A DNA stretch of 64,000 nucleotides from the NCBI GenBank assembly GCA_034769895.1, contig CM068367.1:84993654-85057653 (forward strand), given 5' to 3'. This stretch comes from Magicicada septendecula (Eukaryota; Arthropoda; Insecta; Hemiptera; Cicadidae). Numbering within the stretch: the first letter of the stretch is position 1; every line of letters begins with the position of its first letter. Under the pieces are notes generated by a model. That model made no database searches. It worked only from the letters and a program-made list of their open reading frames with translations, and had not been told where the DNA came from. The position numbers were made by a program, and so were the translations under genes. This document shows, one piece after another, positions 32,659 through 45,894 of the stretch.

Positions 32659-33482
32659 TATATTTTTAATGTTTACAGAGCAGTGATAACTCAAAATTAT
32701 ATGATGAGTAGTTTATAGATTAGGAAACTTCATCTTTCTCTTCTTTCCATATCAGGGTTTGGGCACATTGCCTGTTCCATTTCATTACCGGCTTTTTCTT
32801 GGCTATATAACTTCTCATTCTCTCTGTGGCTTGTAATTGTTCATGATCATTGATAGTCTCTGTTGGACCATTCTGTTGATGTGTTGCTTCTATCTCGATG
32901 TATATTCAACTATTTTATCACTGATGATATAAATCTCCTAGACATAAGACACATCAGAGCATAGGCCTAATAATTAAAATATGATACTGTCATCCACAAC
33001 TTCAAACAGTCACTTTCCCATAATTATTCCAAGTATTCTGTCTTCTTCCAATGGTTAATAAACTCATTGCTATAAATATTAAGCTAAATATTGTGGGCAA
33101 TAAACTACACTTTTGTCATAAACTGCGATTTGTGGCAGCAGTCATTGTTTTTTCTTGTTAGGCATTTATTATTACCAATTTTGAGTTAGATGTACTTTTT
33201 ATATCTTTAACTAAGTGTTTGGGGTTTCCATCAAGTTACTGTGGAAAATTTATTGAATGGATAACCCAAGTGATTTTATATTAAATCAAATAAAAAAGAA
33301 ACTTCATTTACTATAAATTGTTGAAACTGTGTTATCAGAGATATATAGGCCTTTTTTTTTTTTTAATCAGCATTAGTTATTTTTTGTTTTGTAATAGGTA
33401 TAACCTCATCGCAATGATTATTATATTGTAGAATGGAATCCATGTATAGGTTTGATAGCAGCTAACAGAAATTAAAATGATT

Positions 33483-33675
33483 ATATATGTACCTAATGTA
33501 CACTTCACAGATTTAATTTGTATCTTCAGATGTTTGAATATACATTAATGCATAATTGGTTCCATTTTAATTTTAAATTTAAACACTCAAAATAAAAGTG
33601 ATTATTTCTTATGTTTATATTGAAACCTCTGAAGATACAAATTAAATCTGTGAAGTGTACATCAGGTACATATAT
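33483..33675. repeat. 53-bp inverted repeat
   Basis: Left arm 33483-33535 and right arm 33623-33675 are complementary with about two mismatches around an 87-bp loop; both contain gtgtacatt/gatgtacacttcacagat-type sequence. Possibly a small foldback or MITE remnant. Confidence 0.7.
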
Positions 33676-33715
33676 AGTGTAAAAAATAACACTTGCAGAA
33701 GTAATTTATTATGTG

Positions 33716-33718
<3 letters not shown>

Positions 33719-33747
<29 letters not shown>
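33719..33747. repeat. (AC)n microsatellite
   Basis: Uninterrupted AC dinucleotide run of about 14 units. Confidence 0.9.
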
Positions 33748-33754
<7 letters not shown>

Positions 33755-36321
33755 AAAGTACCGTAATTAATTTTTTCTTAAAAAAAATTTCTTAATGTAT
33801 AATAAACATAATATACAATATACCTGTATTATTTAATAAATAATATGTAATATATAACTATTTATGAATAATATAAATTACTTTGTACGTACTTCAGCTT
33901 ATGAGGAAAGGCTTCAAAATTATTAAGAATTAAAAATCAAGTAAAAAAGTTTATCTAATAGTAGATTTTTTTATACTAATAGAAGTATATGTCATATATC
34001 AGATGTAATTTGAGCATTAATCATTCTTAGTAAAATTTCATGAATATATTTAAGACAAAAAGCAAAAATACTCATTTATTAATATGTAGATGATAATAAT
34101 AAATTAACAATTTTTATATCTGATCTGGAATTAAATGTTATTAAATTTTAAAGCCCAGAAGTAAAAATAAAATATTTTATGTAATTTGTAGATTACATAC
34201 AAATACGAATCGACTCGTCATTAGAATGGACAACTTTTGTCCACAGTGGTTTTCAGCTTACCCATATTTTTTGTGTTTATGGCATATATTTTGTAATTTG
34301 TTGTTCCAGCATTCCATGTAAGTCCCCCTATCAAATTAACGACTGTCTTGGGTATAGTATTGTTTACATCCAAGTGGGGGAAAGAGTGGACAATACCTTA
34401 TTGTCTTTTTCCATTAACTAACCTTGCCTTATCTATTAATTTCATGTTTTTGGTAACCAACAGCTTACCAAAATATATGGTGCATTCTCTTCCAAGTCCA
34501 CACCTCAAAACTTTCCAGATAATTTCTCTCCCTACATCCTAGAACCCATTTCCCTGTTCATACAGGCCATACTGCAGGCCTTAGCTTGTCAGTATTCCGA
34601 ATTTCTATGCTACTACACCAAATATAAATTTATTTGTAAACAAACAATTTTAAAAACAACTATATCATCCTCTTATGAATAAACTGTATTTTTAATCATT
34701 TTTTTCAATTTGGAAGTACAGTTAAAGAAACTTGAGATGTTTTCAGTATTTGTGAAAAAAATTCTTAAAAATTGAATGATTTGAAATAAAACAGATACTT
34801 CAGAATATTTGTATAGTTTATAACTGTAAACATGTACAATAGTACACAAAAAATAATCACAAAACAAGGTAGCATACACACAAGTCTGTACCTTTCACAT
34901 TGAATTCTGGTGAATGTAAACAAACACCAGGGCTTGGTTACTGTTAAAATTATTTTGTGTAACATTACTTTTTGTTAGTGCTACAATCTGGCTCATATGA
35001 AAATAATAATTAAATAGCAAGGAAGTTTGCATGCTTTCTGCTGCGTATGTACTGTATTATTGAGACATGAGTATTTGAACATAATTAGAAAGTAATTGGC
35101 ATAACATTACACTATCTATCAAAAAATCAAGTCTACCCACAGTGCAATATAGTCCCATTGGTATGCAAAGTGTTAAAGCAAGAAAAGTTATGTATGATTG
35201 CTATTTCTGTGATTCAGCAAACGTTAATGAACGAAAGAAATGGGAAACATAATCAGAAATCTTATTTTATTATAAGGTGTGGATCATTTTAGGTGACTTA
35301 AACCATTAATTTTAAAATTTTTTCTTCTCTGTTCTCTGACTTTTGCAAGGTTGGTAAATGTAATCCATTTGTTCTCTCTGTTTTTGTGTATGTACAAGTT
35401 ATTATTGTATCCCGTTGTTAAAATTACAGTTGTTACAATGAAGAGTTTGGGTTTGTATTTCACTACAGACTAAAAATAATCAGGTTTTTATCTATTTGTT
35501 CGTCTTGGGCATGACAGTAATAGACAACTGAATGTTACTCTTGGTTAGTTGCTGCCTCTTTGACAACACCTGGTGTTAAACAACCTTTTCTCAGTCATGT
35601 AATAATCTGTCATATATAACACTGTTATTTGCAGAGAGATACCAAATGTTGACTTTTAACTTTAGAAAGAAGCTGACTTTATTGCAATTAAGGGGAGATC
35701 AACAATTTGTTTGGCCAAAAAATCAATTTTTTTTTATTGTCCCAAAAAATTCTCCATTTAACCCTGAGTAAGAAAATATTATTATGAGGTTATCTACATT
35801 AATGTACCCATAAAAAAATATAGTAAAACATATTACACATTGTTTTCTGGCTGTCATTGTTTAGCTTTATGGGCTTTTTCCGTAACCATGGGTTTCAACA
35901 GTTAGGTACACCTTTCTCAAAATATCGGTATGGAGAACCATACATGACTTCCATATTCTAAGATTTATATTTAAAATCATTTTCAGCCAAACAGCCAGGG
36001 AAGGAATTTTCACAAAAAAATACTTCTTTCTTGCCAATAACGTAGTACACATATAAAAAATATTATCCCCTCCCCCTTCAACTATAATTTTGATTTATAG
36101 AAAATTACCCCCAGCCCGTTCAACTAGCCTCTTCATTTATAGATATTTCATCTACTTTCTACAGTGGATTATTAAGATCTTATCAGGATACTTTATCAAA
36201 ATTAAGTACTTTACTCATGTTACAACAAAAAATGTTTCTGGTAAACTGCCCTTTCCCCGTAACCGATCTTCACCAAAATCAACAGACATTGAGTTCTCTA
36301 TAGCTCAGGCACATATGTAAA

Positions 36322-38170
36322 TATCGGTATGGAGAACCATACATGACTTCCATATTCTAAGATTTATATTTAAAATCATTTTCAGCCAAACAGCCAGGCT
36401 GTGTCTCACCTGCATTTTTATTGCTGTATTAAATGAATAATATTATATTACATTAAAATGAAAAAATTATAATTTTATTGCCTGGCAACAAAAGTATTTT
36501 ATTTTTAACAATTACCATTGTTTCAAAAAGTTTAAATAAATTTTCAAGTACTTTACTCTTGTTAAAACGTAAAAGGTTGCTGGTAAACTACGCCTTCCCC
36601 TTAACCGATCTTCACCAAAATCGAAAGTCATTGAGACCTCTACAATTCAGGGACGTATGCAAAAAATTATTTGATTCTGTTTGAATTTGCGGCTGTTACC
36701 GTTCGTCATAGAAAATACGCTTGATAAAAAAACGTTGCAGGTAAACTACCCCTTCCCCTTAACCGATCTTCAACAAAAACAATAGGTCCTGAGCACTCTA
36801 CAAATCAGGGCTGCATGCAAAACATTATTTGATTCTGTTTGAATTTGCGCTGTTATCGTTTGCCATAGAAAATACCCTTGATAAAAAAACGCTGCTGGTA
36901 AACTACCCCTTTCCCTTAACCGATCTTCACCAAAAACAATAGGTCTTGAGAACTCTGCAATTTAGGGCTGTATACAAATAATCTTTTGATTCTGTTTGAA
37001 TTTGCGGCTGTTATCGTTTGCCATAGGAAATACCCTTGTTAAAACATAAAACGTTACAGGTAAACTACCCCTTTCCCTTAACCGATCTTCACCAAAAACC
37101 ATAGGTCTTGAGAACTCTACAATTCAGGGCTGCATACGAAACATTATTTGATTCTGTTTGAATTTGCGGCTGTTATCGTTTGCCAAAAAAAAAAAAATTT
37201 CCCTTGATAAAAAAAAACCGTTGCAGGTAAACTACCCCTTTCCCTCAACCGATCTTCACCAAAAACAATAGGTCGTGAGTACTCTACAAATCAGGGCTGT
37301 ATGCAGAAAATTATTTGATTCTGTTTGAATTTGCGGCAGTTATCGTTTGCCATAGAAAAAAATACGCTTGATAAAAAAACGTTGCAGGTAAACTACCCCT
37401 TTCCCTTAACCGATCTTCACCAAAAACAATAGGTCTTGAGTACTCTACAAATCAGGGCTGTATGCAAAACAGTATTTGATTCTGTTTGAATTTGCGGCTG
37501 TTATCGTTTGCCATAGAAAATACCCTTGTTAAAAAAACGTTGCAGGTAAACTACCCCTTTCCCTCAACCGAACTTCACCAAAAACAATAGGTCTTGAGAA
37601 CTCTACAATTTAGGGCTGTATGCAAATAATCTTTTGATTCTGTTTGAATTTGCGGCTGTTATCGTTTGCCATAGGAAATACCCTTGTTAAAACATAAAAC
37701 GTTACAGGTAAACTACCCCTTTCCCTTAACCGATCTTCACCAAAATCAACAGATCTTGAGAACTCTACAATTCAGGGCTGTATGCGAAACATTATTTGAT
37801 TCTGTTTGAATTTGCGGCTGTTATCGTTTGCCAAACAAACAAAATTACCCTGCTAAAAAAAAATCGTTGCAGGTAAACTACCCCTTTCCCTCAACCGATC
37901 TTCACCAAAAACAATAGGTCGCGAGCACTATGCAAATCAGGCCTGCATGCAAAAAATTATTTGATTCTGTTTGAATTTGCGGCAGTTATCGTTTGCCATA
38001 GAAAAAAAATCTACAGACAGACAGACACACAGACAGACACACACACAGACACTTTTCGGAAAACGACTTTTTTTCATGTTTTGAGTGTAGTAGTATCAGA
38101 ATCTGCAATAATCTCGAACACGATTTTTTTTGCCATCACCATACTTCCATTCCTTAAGGAATATGGAAGT
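36322..38170 (+). mobile_element. Copy X of the hairpin-ended element, inserted in L1
   Basis: 1849 bp with both ends, about nine minisatellite units (36583 to about 38010), then (ACAG)n and the terminal hairpin. It splits an A-run: the intact site is present in the inverted partner arm (about 47360-47370, plus strand aatttttt acatat). Three extra A residues remain at the filled site, so any target duplication is only a few A. Confidence 0.8.
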
Positions 38171-38900
38171 AAAAAATTATTTGATTCTGTTTGAATTTAC
38201 GGCAGTTATGGTTCGTCATATAAAAAATTACCCATGTTAAAACATAAAACATGAGATTTATAAAACATATCTAAGATTTATATTTAAAATCATTTTTGAA
38301 ATAAAATATTTTCATAGAACCTACTAACGCTGGGGAAATCTGAGGAGCCAATCAGAGTTGGGCCTACCTGTCACTCTGCTGAATTTGGTGGAAAGCCCTG
38401 TCATTGTCGTCAAAGTATCAGCCTTGACAGGGTCCTCTTTTTCTGCAAAATGGGAGAGGCTTGAGATGGAGTGAGTGACATGGTCCCCACCTCAATGAAG
38501 AACCCATTGTTTTATAAAAATATATTTAAATTTTGAAAACTGAAAATTCTTTTCTTGTTGTAAATATTTATATTTTATAATCAAAATGACTTTATCAAAA
38601 AACAAACATTTTTTTATAATAAGTACTTACATATGTTTCTTAATATGCTTACTTTTTCTTCAATGTTGATGATCATTTCCAAACATTCTGACAAAATTGT
38701 ATCTACAGAACAGTTAACATTCCCCAGGTTTCCATTTCTGCTAATTTCTCATTACACCTTCCACTGACGTATTATTAACCATTTCATAAACTATCGTATA
38801 ATCTTTTCAGATTTTGTGGTACAAAATCTGAAATTTTCAGATTGCCTGGCAACAAAATTATTTTATTTTCAACAATTACCATTGTTTGAAAAAGTTTAAA
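38171..38900. repeat. Arm segment of L1 shared with R1
   Basis: Complement of about 46950-47345. It contains non-repetitive sequence (gccaatcagagttgggccta and flanks) found in only these two copies, proving L1 and R1 are sister copies of a longer subtype. The 38600-38830 part has no counterpart in R1. No coding potential. Confidence 0.7.
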
Positions 38901-39970
38901 TGAATTTTCAAGTACTTTACTCTTGTTAAAACGTAAAAGGTTGCAGGTAAACTACCCCTTCCCCTTAACTGATCTTCACCAAAATCTAGTCCTCTACAAT
39001 TCACTGACGTATGCAAAAAATTATTTGATTCTGTTTGAATTTGCGGCAGTTATCGTTTGCCATAGAAAATACGCTTGATAAAAAACGTTGCAGGTAAACT
39101 ACCCCTTCCCCTCAACCGATCTTCACCAAAAACAATAGGTCTTGAGTACTCTACAAATCAGGGCTGTATGCAGAAAATTATTTGATTCTGTTTGAATTTG
39201 CGGCTGTTATCGTTTGCCATAGAAAATACGCTTGATAAAAAACGCTGCAGGTAAACTACCCCTTTCCCTTAACCGATCTTCACCAAAAACAATAGGTCTT
39301 GAGAACTCTGCAATTTAGTGGTGTATGCAAATGATCTTTTGATTCTGTTTGAATTTGCGGCTATCGTTTGCCAAAAAAAAAATTTCCCTTGATAAAAAAA
39401 CCGTTGCAGGTAAACTACCCCTTCCCCTCGACCGATCTTTACCAAAAACAATAGGTCGCGAGTACTCTACAAATCAGGGCTGTATGCAAAAAATTATTTG
39501 ATTCTGTTTGAATTTGCGGCAGTTATCGTTTGCCATAGAAAATACGCTTGATAAAAAACGTTGCAGGTAAACTACCCCTTCCCCTCAACCGATCTTCACC
39601 AAAAACAATAGGTCTTGAGTACTCTACAAATCAGGGCTGTATGCAGAAAATTATTTGATTCTGTTTGAATTTGCGGCTGTTATCGTTTGCCATAGAAAAT
39701 ACCCTTGTTAAAAAAACGTTGTAGGTAAACTACCCCTTTCCCTTAACCGATCTTCACCAAAAACAAAAGGTCTTGAGAACTCTACAATTTAGGGCTGTAT
39801 GCAAATAATCTTTTGATTCTGTTTGAATTTGCGGCTGTTACGTTTGCCAAAAAAAAAAATTCCCTTGATTAAAAAAAACCGTTGCAGGTAAACTACCCCT
39901 TTCCCTCAACCGATCTTCACCAAAAACAATAGGTCGCGAGTCCTCTACAAATCAGGGCTGTATGCAAACA
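38901..39970 (+). repeat. ~160-bp minisatellite, L1 block
   Basis: Seven tandem units marked by the recurring ggtaaactaccccttcccct-like start and the gtttgaatttgcgg segment. The unit length varies between about 145 and 167 bp through A-run differences. The same unit fills X, A1, A2 and R1. Confidence 0.85.
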
Positions 39971-40018
39971 GACACACAGACAGACACACACACAGACACT
40001 TTTCGGAAAACGACTTTT

Positions 40019-42912
40019 ACTTCCATATTTTTACTTCCATATTCCTTAAGGAATGGAAGTATGGTGATGGCAAAAAAAATCGTGTTCGAGATTATTGCAG
40101 ATTCTGATTCTACTACACTCAAAACATGAAAAAAAGTCGTTTTCCGAAAAGTGTCTGTGTGTCTGTCTGTCTGTCTGTGTGTCTGTCTGTCTGTCTGTAG
40201 ATTTTTTTTCTATGGCAAACGATAACTGCCGCAAATTCAAACAGAATCAAATAATTTTTTGCATACAGCCCGGTTTTGCAGAGTTCTCGCGACCTATTGT
40301 TTTTGGTGAAGATCGGTTGAGGGAAAGGGGTAGTTTACCTGCAACGGTTTTTTTTTTAGCAAGGGTAATTTTGTTTGTTTGGCAAACGATAACAGCCGCA
40401 AATTCAAACAGAATCAAATAATGTTTCGCATACAGCCCTGAATTGTAGAGTTCTCAAGACCTATTGTTTTTGGTGAAGATCGGTTAAGGGAAAGGGGTAG
40501 TTTACCTGTAACGTTTTATGTTTTAACAAGGGTATTTCCTATGGCAAACGATAACAGCCGCAAATTCAAACAGAATGAAAAGATTATTTGCATACAGCCC
40601 TAAATTGTAGAGTTCTCAAGACCTTTTGTTTTTGGTGAAGATCGGTTAAGGGAAAGGGGTAGTTTACCTACAACGTTTTTTTAACAAGGGTATTTTCTAT
40701 GGCAAACGATAACAGCCGCAAATTCAAACAGAATCAAATAATTTTCTGCATACAGCCCTGATTTGTAGAGTACTCAAGACCTATTGTTTTTGGTGAAGAT
40801 CGGTTGAGGGGAAGGGGTAGTTTACCAGCAACGTTTTTTATCATGCGTATTTTCTATGGCAAACGACAACTGCCGCAAATTCAAACAGAATCAAATAATT
40901 TTTTGCATACAGCCCTGATTTGTAGAGTACTCGCGACCTATTGTTTTTGGTGAAGATCGGTTGAGGGGAAGGGGTAGTTTACCTGCAACGGTTTTTTTTT
41001 ATCAAGGGAAATTTTTTTTTTTGGCAAACGATAACAGCCGCAAATTCAAACAGAATCAAATAATGTTTCGCATACAGCCCTGAATTGTAGATTTCTCAAG
41101 ACCTATTGTTTTTGGTGAAGATCGGTTGAGGGAAAGGGGTAGTTTACCTGCAACGTTTTTTTAACAAGGGTATTTTCTATGGCAAACGATAACAGCCGCA
41201 AATTCAAACAGAATCAAATAATGTTTTCCATACAGCCCTGATTTGTAGAGTACTCAAGACCTATTGTTTTTGGTGAATATCGGTTAAGGGGAAGGGGTAG
41301 TTTACCTGCAACGTTTTTTTATCAAGCGTATTTTCTATGGCAAACGATAACAGCCGCAAATTCAAACAGAATGAAATAATTTTTTGCATACGTCCCTGAA
41401 TTGTAGAGGTCTCAATGACTTTCGATTTTGGTGAAGATCGGTTAAGGGGAAGGGGTAGTTTACCTGCAACCTTTTACGTTTTAACAAGAGTAAAGTACTT
41501 GGAAATTTATTTAAACTTTTTGAAACAATGGTAATTGTTAAAAATAAAATAATTTTGTTGCCAGGCAATAAAATTAAAATTTTTTAATTTTAATGTAATA
41601 TATTATTTTTCATTTAATACGGCAATAAAAAGGCAGGTAAGACACAAACACACAATTCACGTTATTTCTGGCCTCACTCATGTTTATTTTCTTACGTTTG
41701 CACGCTTTTTAAATGGAAAGTGCCGAAACCCACACCAACATAACGCGTGCAAGCCGAAAAAATGGACATCAATTTGCTTACTGGCGAAGCTAGTAGTTAA
41801 TGAATGGGTAGGCAAAAATCTTATCTTAAATTTTTTTTAAGGAATCACTAAAAGGACGGTGGGTCAAATCGGACCCTGAGGTAGAGTTGCTGTAACCGAA
41901 TGGTTCCACAAACAGCCGTAAGAATTTTACTAGCAGGGAATCTACAGGTTAGCGCAACAGTGGAACTCATGTCTTAATGTTATTGGAGACTTCTTTTAAA
42001 ATCGTTGAATAAAAAATGCTTTACAGCTCTATACGTGTGTCTATTGAACAATCCTTGTATTAGTCATACACAATAATACAACTGATTGAACTTCAAATTT
42101 TTAAACTTGATTAGTTTCTATATATATGTTTAATGTTACAAATAATTCAAATAACAATCTTGATCATCTGTTAGTTCAGCGGAATAACAGTGACACTTTT
42201 AATAACCGCATAAAATAAACACTTAGAAACAACACAGGCGCTTTAACTTAACTGTTTGGACCACAGAAGTGAGGCATGCCTCAACGCTCTATGTGTACAG
42301 CACGGGACAATCCCCCCTCCCTACACTTCCCTATCACACCACTACATTGCTTACATACGATGTATACAAAAAACGCTGAGGCAAGTTCAGGTTGCCTCAT
42401 TCGCTTTAAACGAACTATGCCGAATCTCACCTGTCACCATCTAGCGGTCGCTCAATAAAGCACGTTTCGGTTTAATAAATTTGACAGTCGCAGTAACAAT
42501 GTATAATCTTTACGTTATGTAGTTCATACGTATTTATAATTTTTATTCTACAGAATTTGTTAGGGTAGGCATTGCCTCAATTGCCTCCATGTAACTTCGC
42601 CACTGATATATATGTGTACAACGTTATCGGCAACAAAGAAGTAGTTTTTGTTAAAATTCCTTCCCGGGATATTTGGTCGTAGTCCAATGTTTTCTACAAA
42701 ACCAGACGTTTCGGCAATGCCATCGACTTCCATCATCAGTGAAAATCGAGTGCGATAACGTGAGGTGGTATACGTTAGTGACCACAGTACTGTGGTTAAG
42801 GCTGAAGCAGTAAGTAGAAAGAAGTAGTTTCTATGGTAATATTTCATTTCGAAAATGATTTTAAATATAAATCTTAGAATATGGAAGTCATGTATGGTTC
42901 TCCATACCGATA
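40019..42912 (-). mobile_element. Copy A1, first half of the head-to-tail dimer
   Basis: Terminal hairpin at 40033-40055, (CTGT)n, eight minisatellite units (about 40330-41480), then a 1.2-kb segment absent from L1/R1, and the opposite end CCATACCGATA at 42912. A2 begins at the next base. The extra 1.2 kb resembles an inserted hAT-type repeat plus a Penelope-like piece. Confidence 0.8.
41780..42604. mobile_element. Possible hAT-type MITE inside A1
   Basis: The right boundary reads, on the minus strand, CAGTGGCGAAGTTACATGG, a common hAT terminus. A similar left start, ACTGGCGAAGCTAGTAG, is at 41783. R1 lacks the segment. No 8-bp target duplication is seen, so this is tentative. The same block recurs in A2 (about 44627-45451). 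Confidence 0.35.
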
Positions 42913-45760
42913 TTTCCTTAAGGAATGGAAGTATGGTGATGGCAAAAAAAATCGTGTTCGAGATTATTGCAGATTCTGATTCTACTACACTCAAAACATG
43001 AAAAAAAGTCGTTTTCCGAAAAGTGTCTGTGTCTGTGTGTGTGTCTGTAGATTTTTTTTCTATGGCAAACGATAACTGCCGCAAATTCAAACAGAATCAA
43101 ATAATTTCTTGCATACAGCCCTGATTTGTAGAGGACTCGCGACCTATTGTTTTTGGTGAAGATCGGTTGATGGAAAGGGGTAGTTTACCTGCAACGGTTT
43201 TTTTTTATCAAGGGAAATTTTTTTTTTTTTTGGCAAACGATAACAGCCGCAAATTCAAACAGAATCAAATAATGTTTCGTATACAGCCCTGAATTGTAGA
43301 GTTCTCAAGACCTTTTGTTTTTGGTGAAGATCGGTTAAGGGAAAGGGGTAGTTTACTTGTAACGTTTTATGTTTTAACAAGGGTATTTCTTATGGCAAAC
43401 GATAACAGCCACAAATTCAAACAGAATCAAAAGATTATTTGCATACAGCCCTAAATTGTAGAGTTCTCAAGACCTATTGTTTTTGGTGAAGATCGGTTAA
43501 GGAAAAGGGGTAGTTTACCTACAACGTTTTTTTAACAAGGGTATTTTCTATGGCAAACGATAACAGCCGCAAATTCAAACAGAATCAAATAATTTTCTGC
43601 ATGCAGCCCTGATTTGTAGAGTACTCAAGACCTATTGTTTTTGGTGAAGATCGGTTGAGGGCAAGGGGTAGTTTACCTGCAACGTTTTTTATCAAGCGTA
43701 TTTTCTATGGCAAACGATAACTGCCGCAAATTCAAACAGAATCAAATAATTTTTTGCATACAGCCCTGATTTGTAGAGTACTCGCGACCTATTGTTTTTG
43801 GTGAAGATCGGTTGAGGGGAAGGGGTAGTTTACCTGTAACGTTTTATGTTTTAACAAGGGTATTTCCTATGGCAAACGATAACAGCCGCAAATTCAAACA
43901 GAATCAAACGATTATTTGCATACAGCCCTAAATTGTAGAGTTCTCAAGACCTATTGTTTTTGGTGAAGATCGGTTGAGGGAAAGGGGTAGTTTACTTGCA
44001 ACATTTTTTTAACAAGGGTATTTTCTATGGCAAACGATAACAGCCGCAAATTCAAACAGAATCAAATAATGTTTTGCATACAGCCCTGATTTTTAGAGTA
44101 CTCAAGACCTATTGTTTTTGGTGAAGATCTGTTAAGGGGAAGGGGTAGTTTACCTGCACCGTTTTTTTATCAAGCGTATTTTCTATGGCAAACGATAACA
44201 GCCGCAAATTCAAACAGAATCAAATAATTTTTTGCATACATCCCTGAATTGTAGAGGTCTCAAGGACTTTCGATTTTGGTGAAGATCGGTTAAGGGGAAG
44301 GGGTAGTTTACCTGCAACCTTTTACGTTTTAACAAGAGTAAAGTACTTGCAAATTTATTTAAACTTTTTGAAACAATGGTAATTGTTAAAAATAAAATAA
44401 TTTTGTTGCCAGGCAATAAAATTAAAATTTTTTAATTTTAATGTAATATAATATTTTTCATTTAATACGGCAATAAAAAGGCAGGTAAGACACAAACACA
44501 CAATTCACGTTATTTCTGGCCTCACTCATGTTTATTTTCTTACGTTTGCACGCTTTTTAAATGGAAAGTGCCGAAACCCACACCAACATAACGCGTGCAA
44601 GCCGAAAAAATGGACATCAATTTGCTTACTGGCGAAGCTAGTAGTTAATGAATGGATAGGCAAAAATCTTATCTTAAATTTTTTTTAAGGAATCACTAAA
44701 AGGACGGTGGGTCAAATCGGACGCTGAGGTAGAGTTGCTGTAACTGAATGGTTCCACAAACAGCCGTAAGAATTTTACTAGCAGGGAATCTACAGGTTAG
44801 CGCAACAGTGGAACTCATGTCTTAATGTTATTGGAGACTTCTTTTAAAATCGTTGAATAAAAAATGCTTTACAGCTCTATACGTGTGTCTATTGAACAAT
44901 CCTTGTATTAGTCATACACAATAATACAACTGATTGAACTTCAAATTTTTAAACTTGATTAGTTTCTATATATATGTTTAATGTTACAAATAATTCAAAT
45001 AACAATCTTGATCATCTGTTAGTTCAGCGGAATAACAGTGACACTTTTAATAACCGCATAAAATAAACACTTAGAAACAACACAGGCGCTTTAACTTAAC
45101 TGTTTGGACCACAGAAGTGAGGCATGCCTCAACGCTCTATGTGTACAGCGCGGGACAATCCCCCCTCCCTACACTTCCCTATCACACCACTACATTGCTT
45201 ACATACGATGTATACAAAAAACGCTGAGGCAAGTTCAGGTTGCCTCATTCGCTTTAAACGAACTATGCCGAATCTCACCTGTCACCATCTAGCGGTCGCT
45301 CAATAAAGCACGTTTCGGTTTAATAAATTTGACAGTCGCAGTAACAATGTATAATCTTTACGTTATGTAGTTCATACGTATTTATAATTTTTATTCTACA
45401 GAATTTGTTAGGGTAGGCATTGCCTCAATTGCCTCCATGTAACTTCGCCACTGATATATATGTGTACAACGTTATCGGCAACAAAGAAGTAGTTTTTGTT
45501 AAAATTCCTTCCCGGGATATTTGGCCGTAGTCCAATGTTTTCTACAAAACCAGACGTTTCGGCAATGCCATCGACTTCCATCATCAGTGAAAATCGAGTG
45601 CGATAACGTGAGGTGGTATACGTTAGTGACCACAGTACTGTGGTTAAGGCTGAAGCAGTAAGTAGAAAGAAGTAGTTTCTATGGTAATATTTCATTTCGA
45701 AAATGATTTTAAATATAAATCTTAGAATATGGAAGTCATGTATGGTTCTCCATACCGATA
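42913..45760 (-). mobile_element. Copy A2, second half of the head-to-tail dimer
   Basis: Direct repeat of A1 with scattered substitutions and the same 1.2-kb insert. Its outer hairpin is truncated at the junction (starts ttccttaagg), so the two copies share one junction. The right end sits in the T-run that continues into L1 (45761). Confidence 0.8.
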
Positions 45761-45894
45761 TTTTTCATGTTTTGAGTGTAGTACAATCAGAATCTGCAAT
45801 AATCTCGAATACGATTTTTTTTGCCATCACCATACTTCCATTCCTTAAGGAATATGGAAGTAAAACTATAAATGCTATTGAGTTTAATTTTTTT

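Larger units (their letters stand above)
32659..35922. other. AT-rich intergenic sequence
   Basis: No gene. Contains an inverted repeat at 33483-33675 and an (AC)n microsatellite at about 33719-33747. Confidence 0.5.

Noticed and set aside
34300..34560. Possible exon at 34348-34542
   Set aside because: No flanking splice signals of quality and no similarity recognised; composition like the surrounding intergenic DNA.
42256..42458. Cysteine-containing frames duplicated at 45104-45306
   Set aside because: Part of the non-coding insert duplicated in the A1/A2 dimer; frames overlap in two phases and contain no domain.
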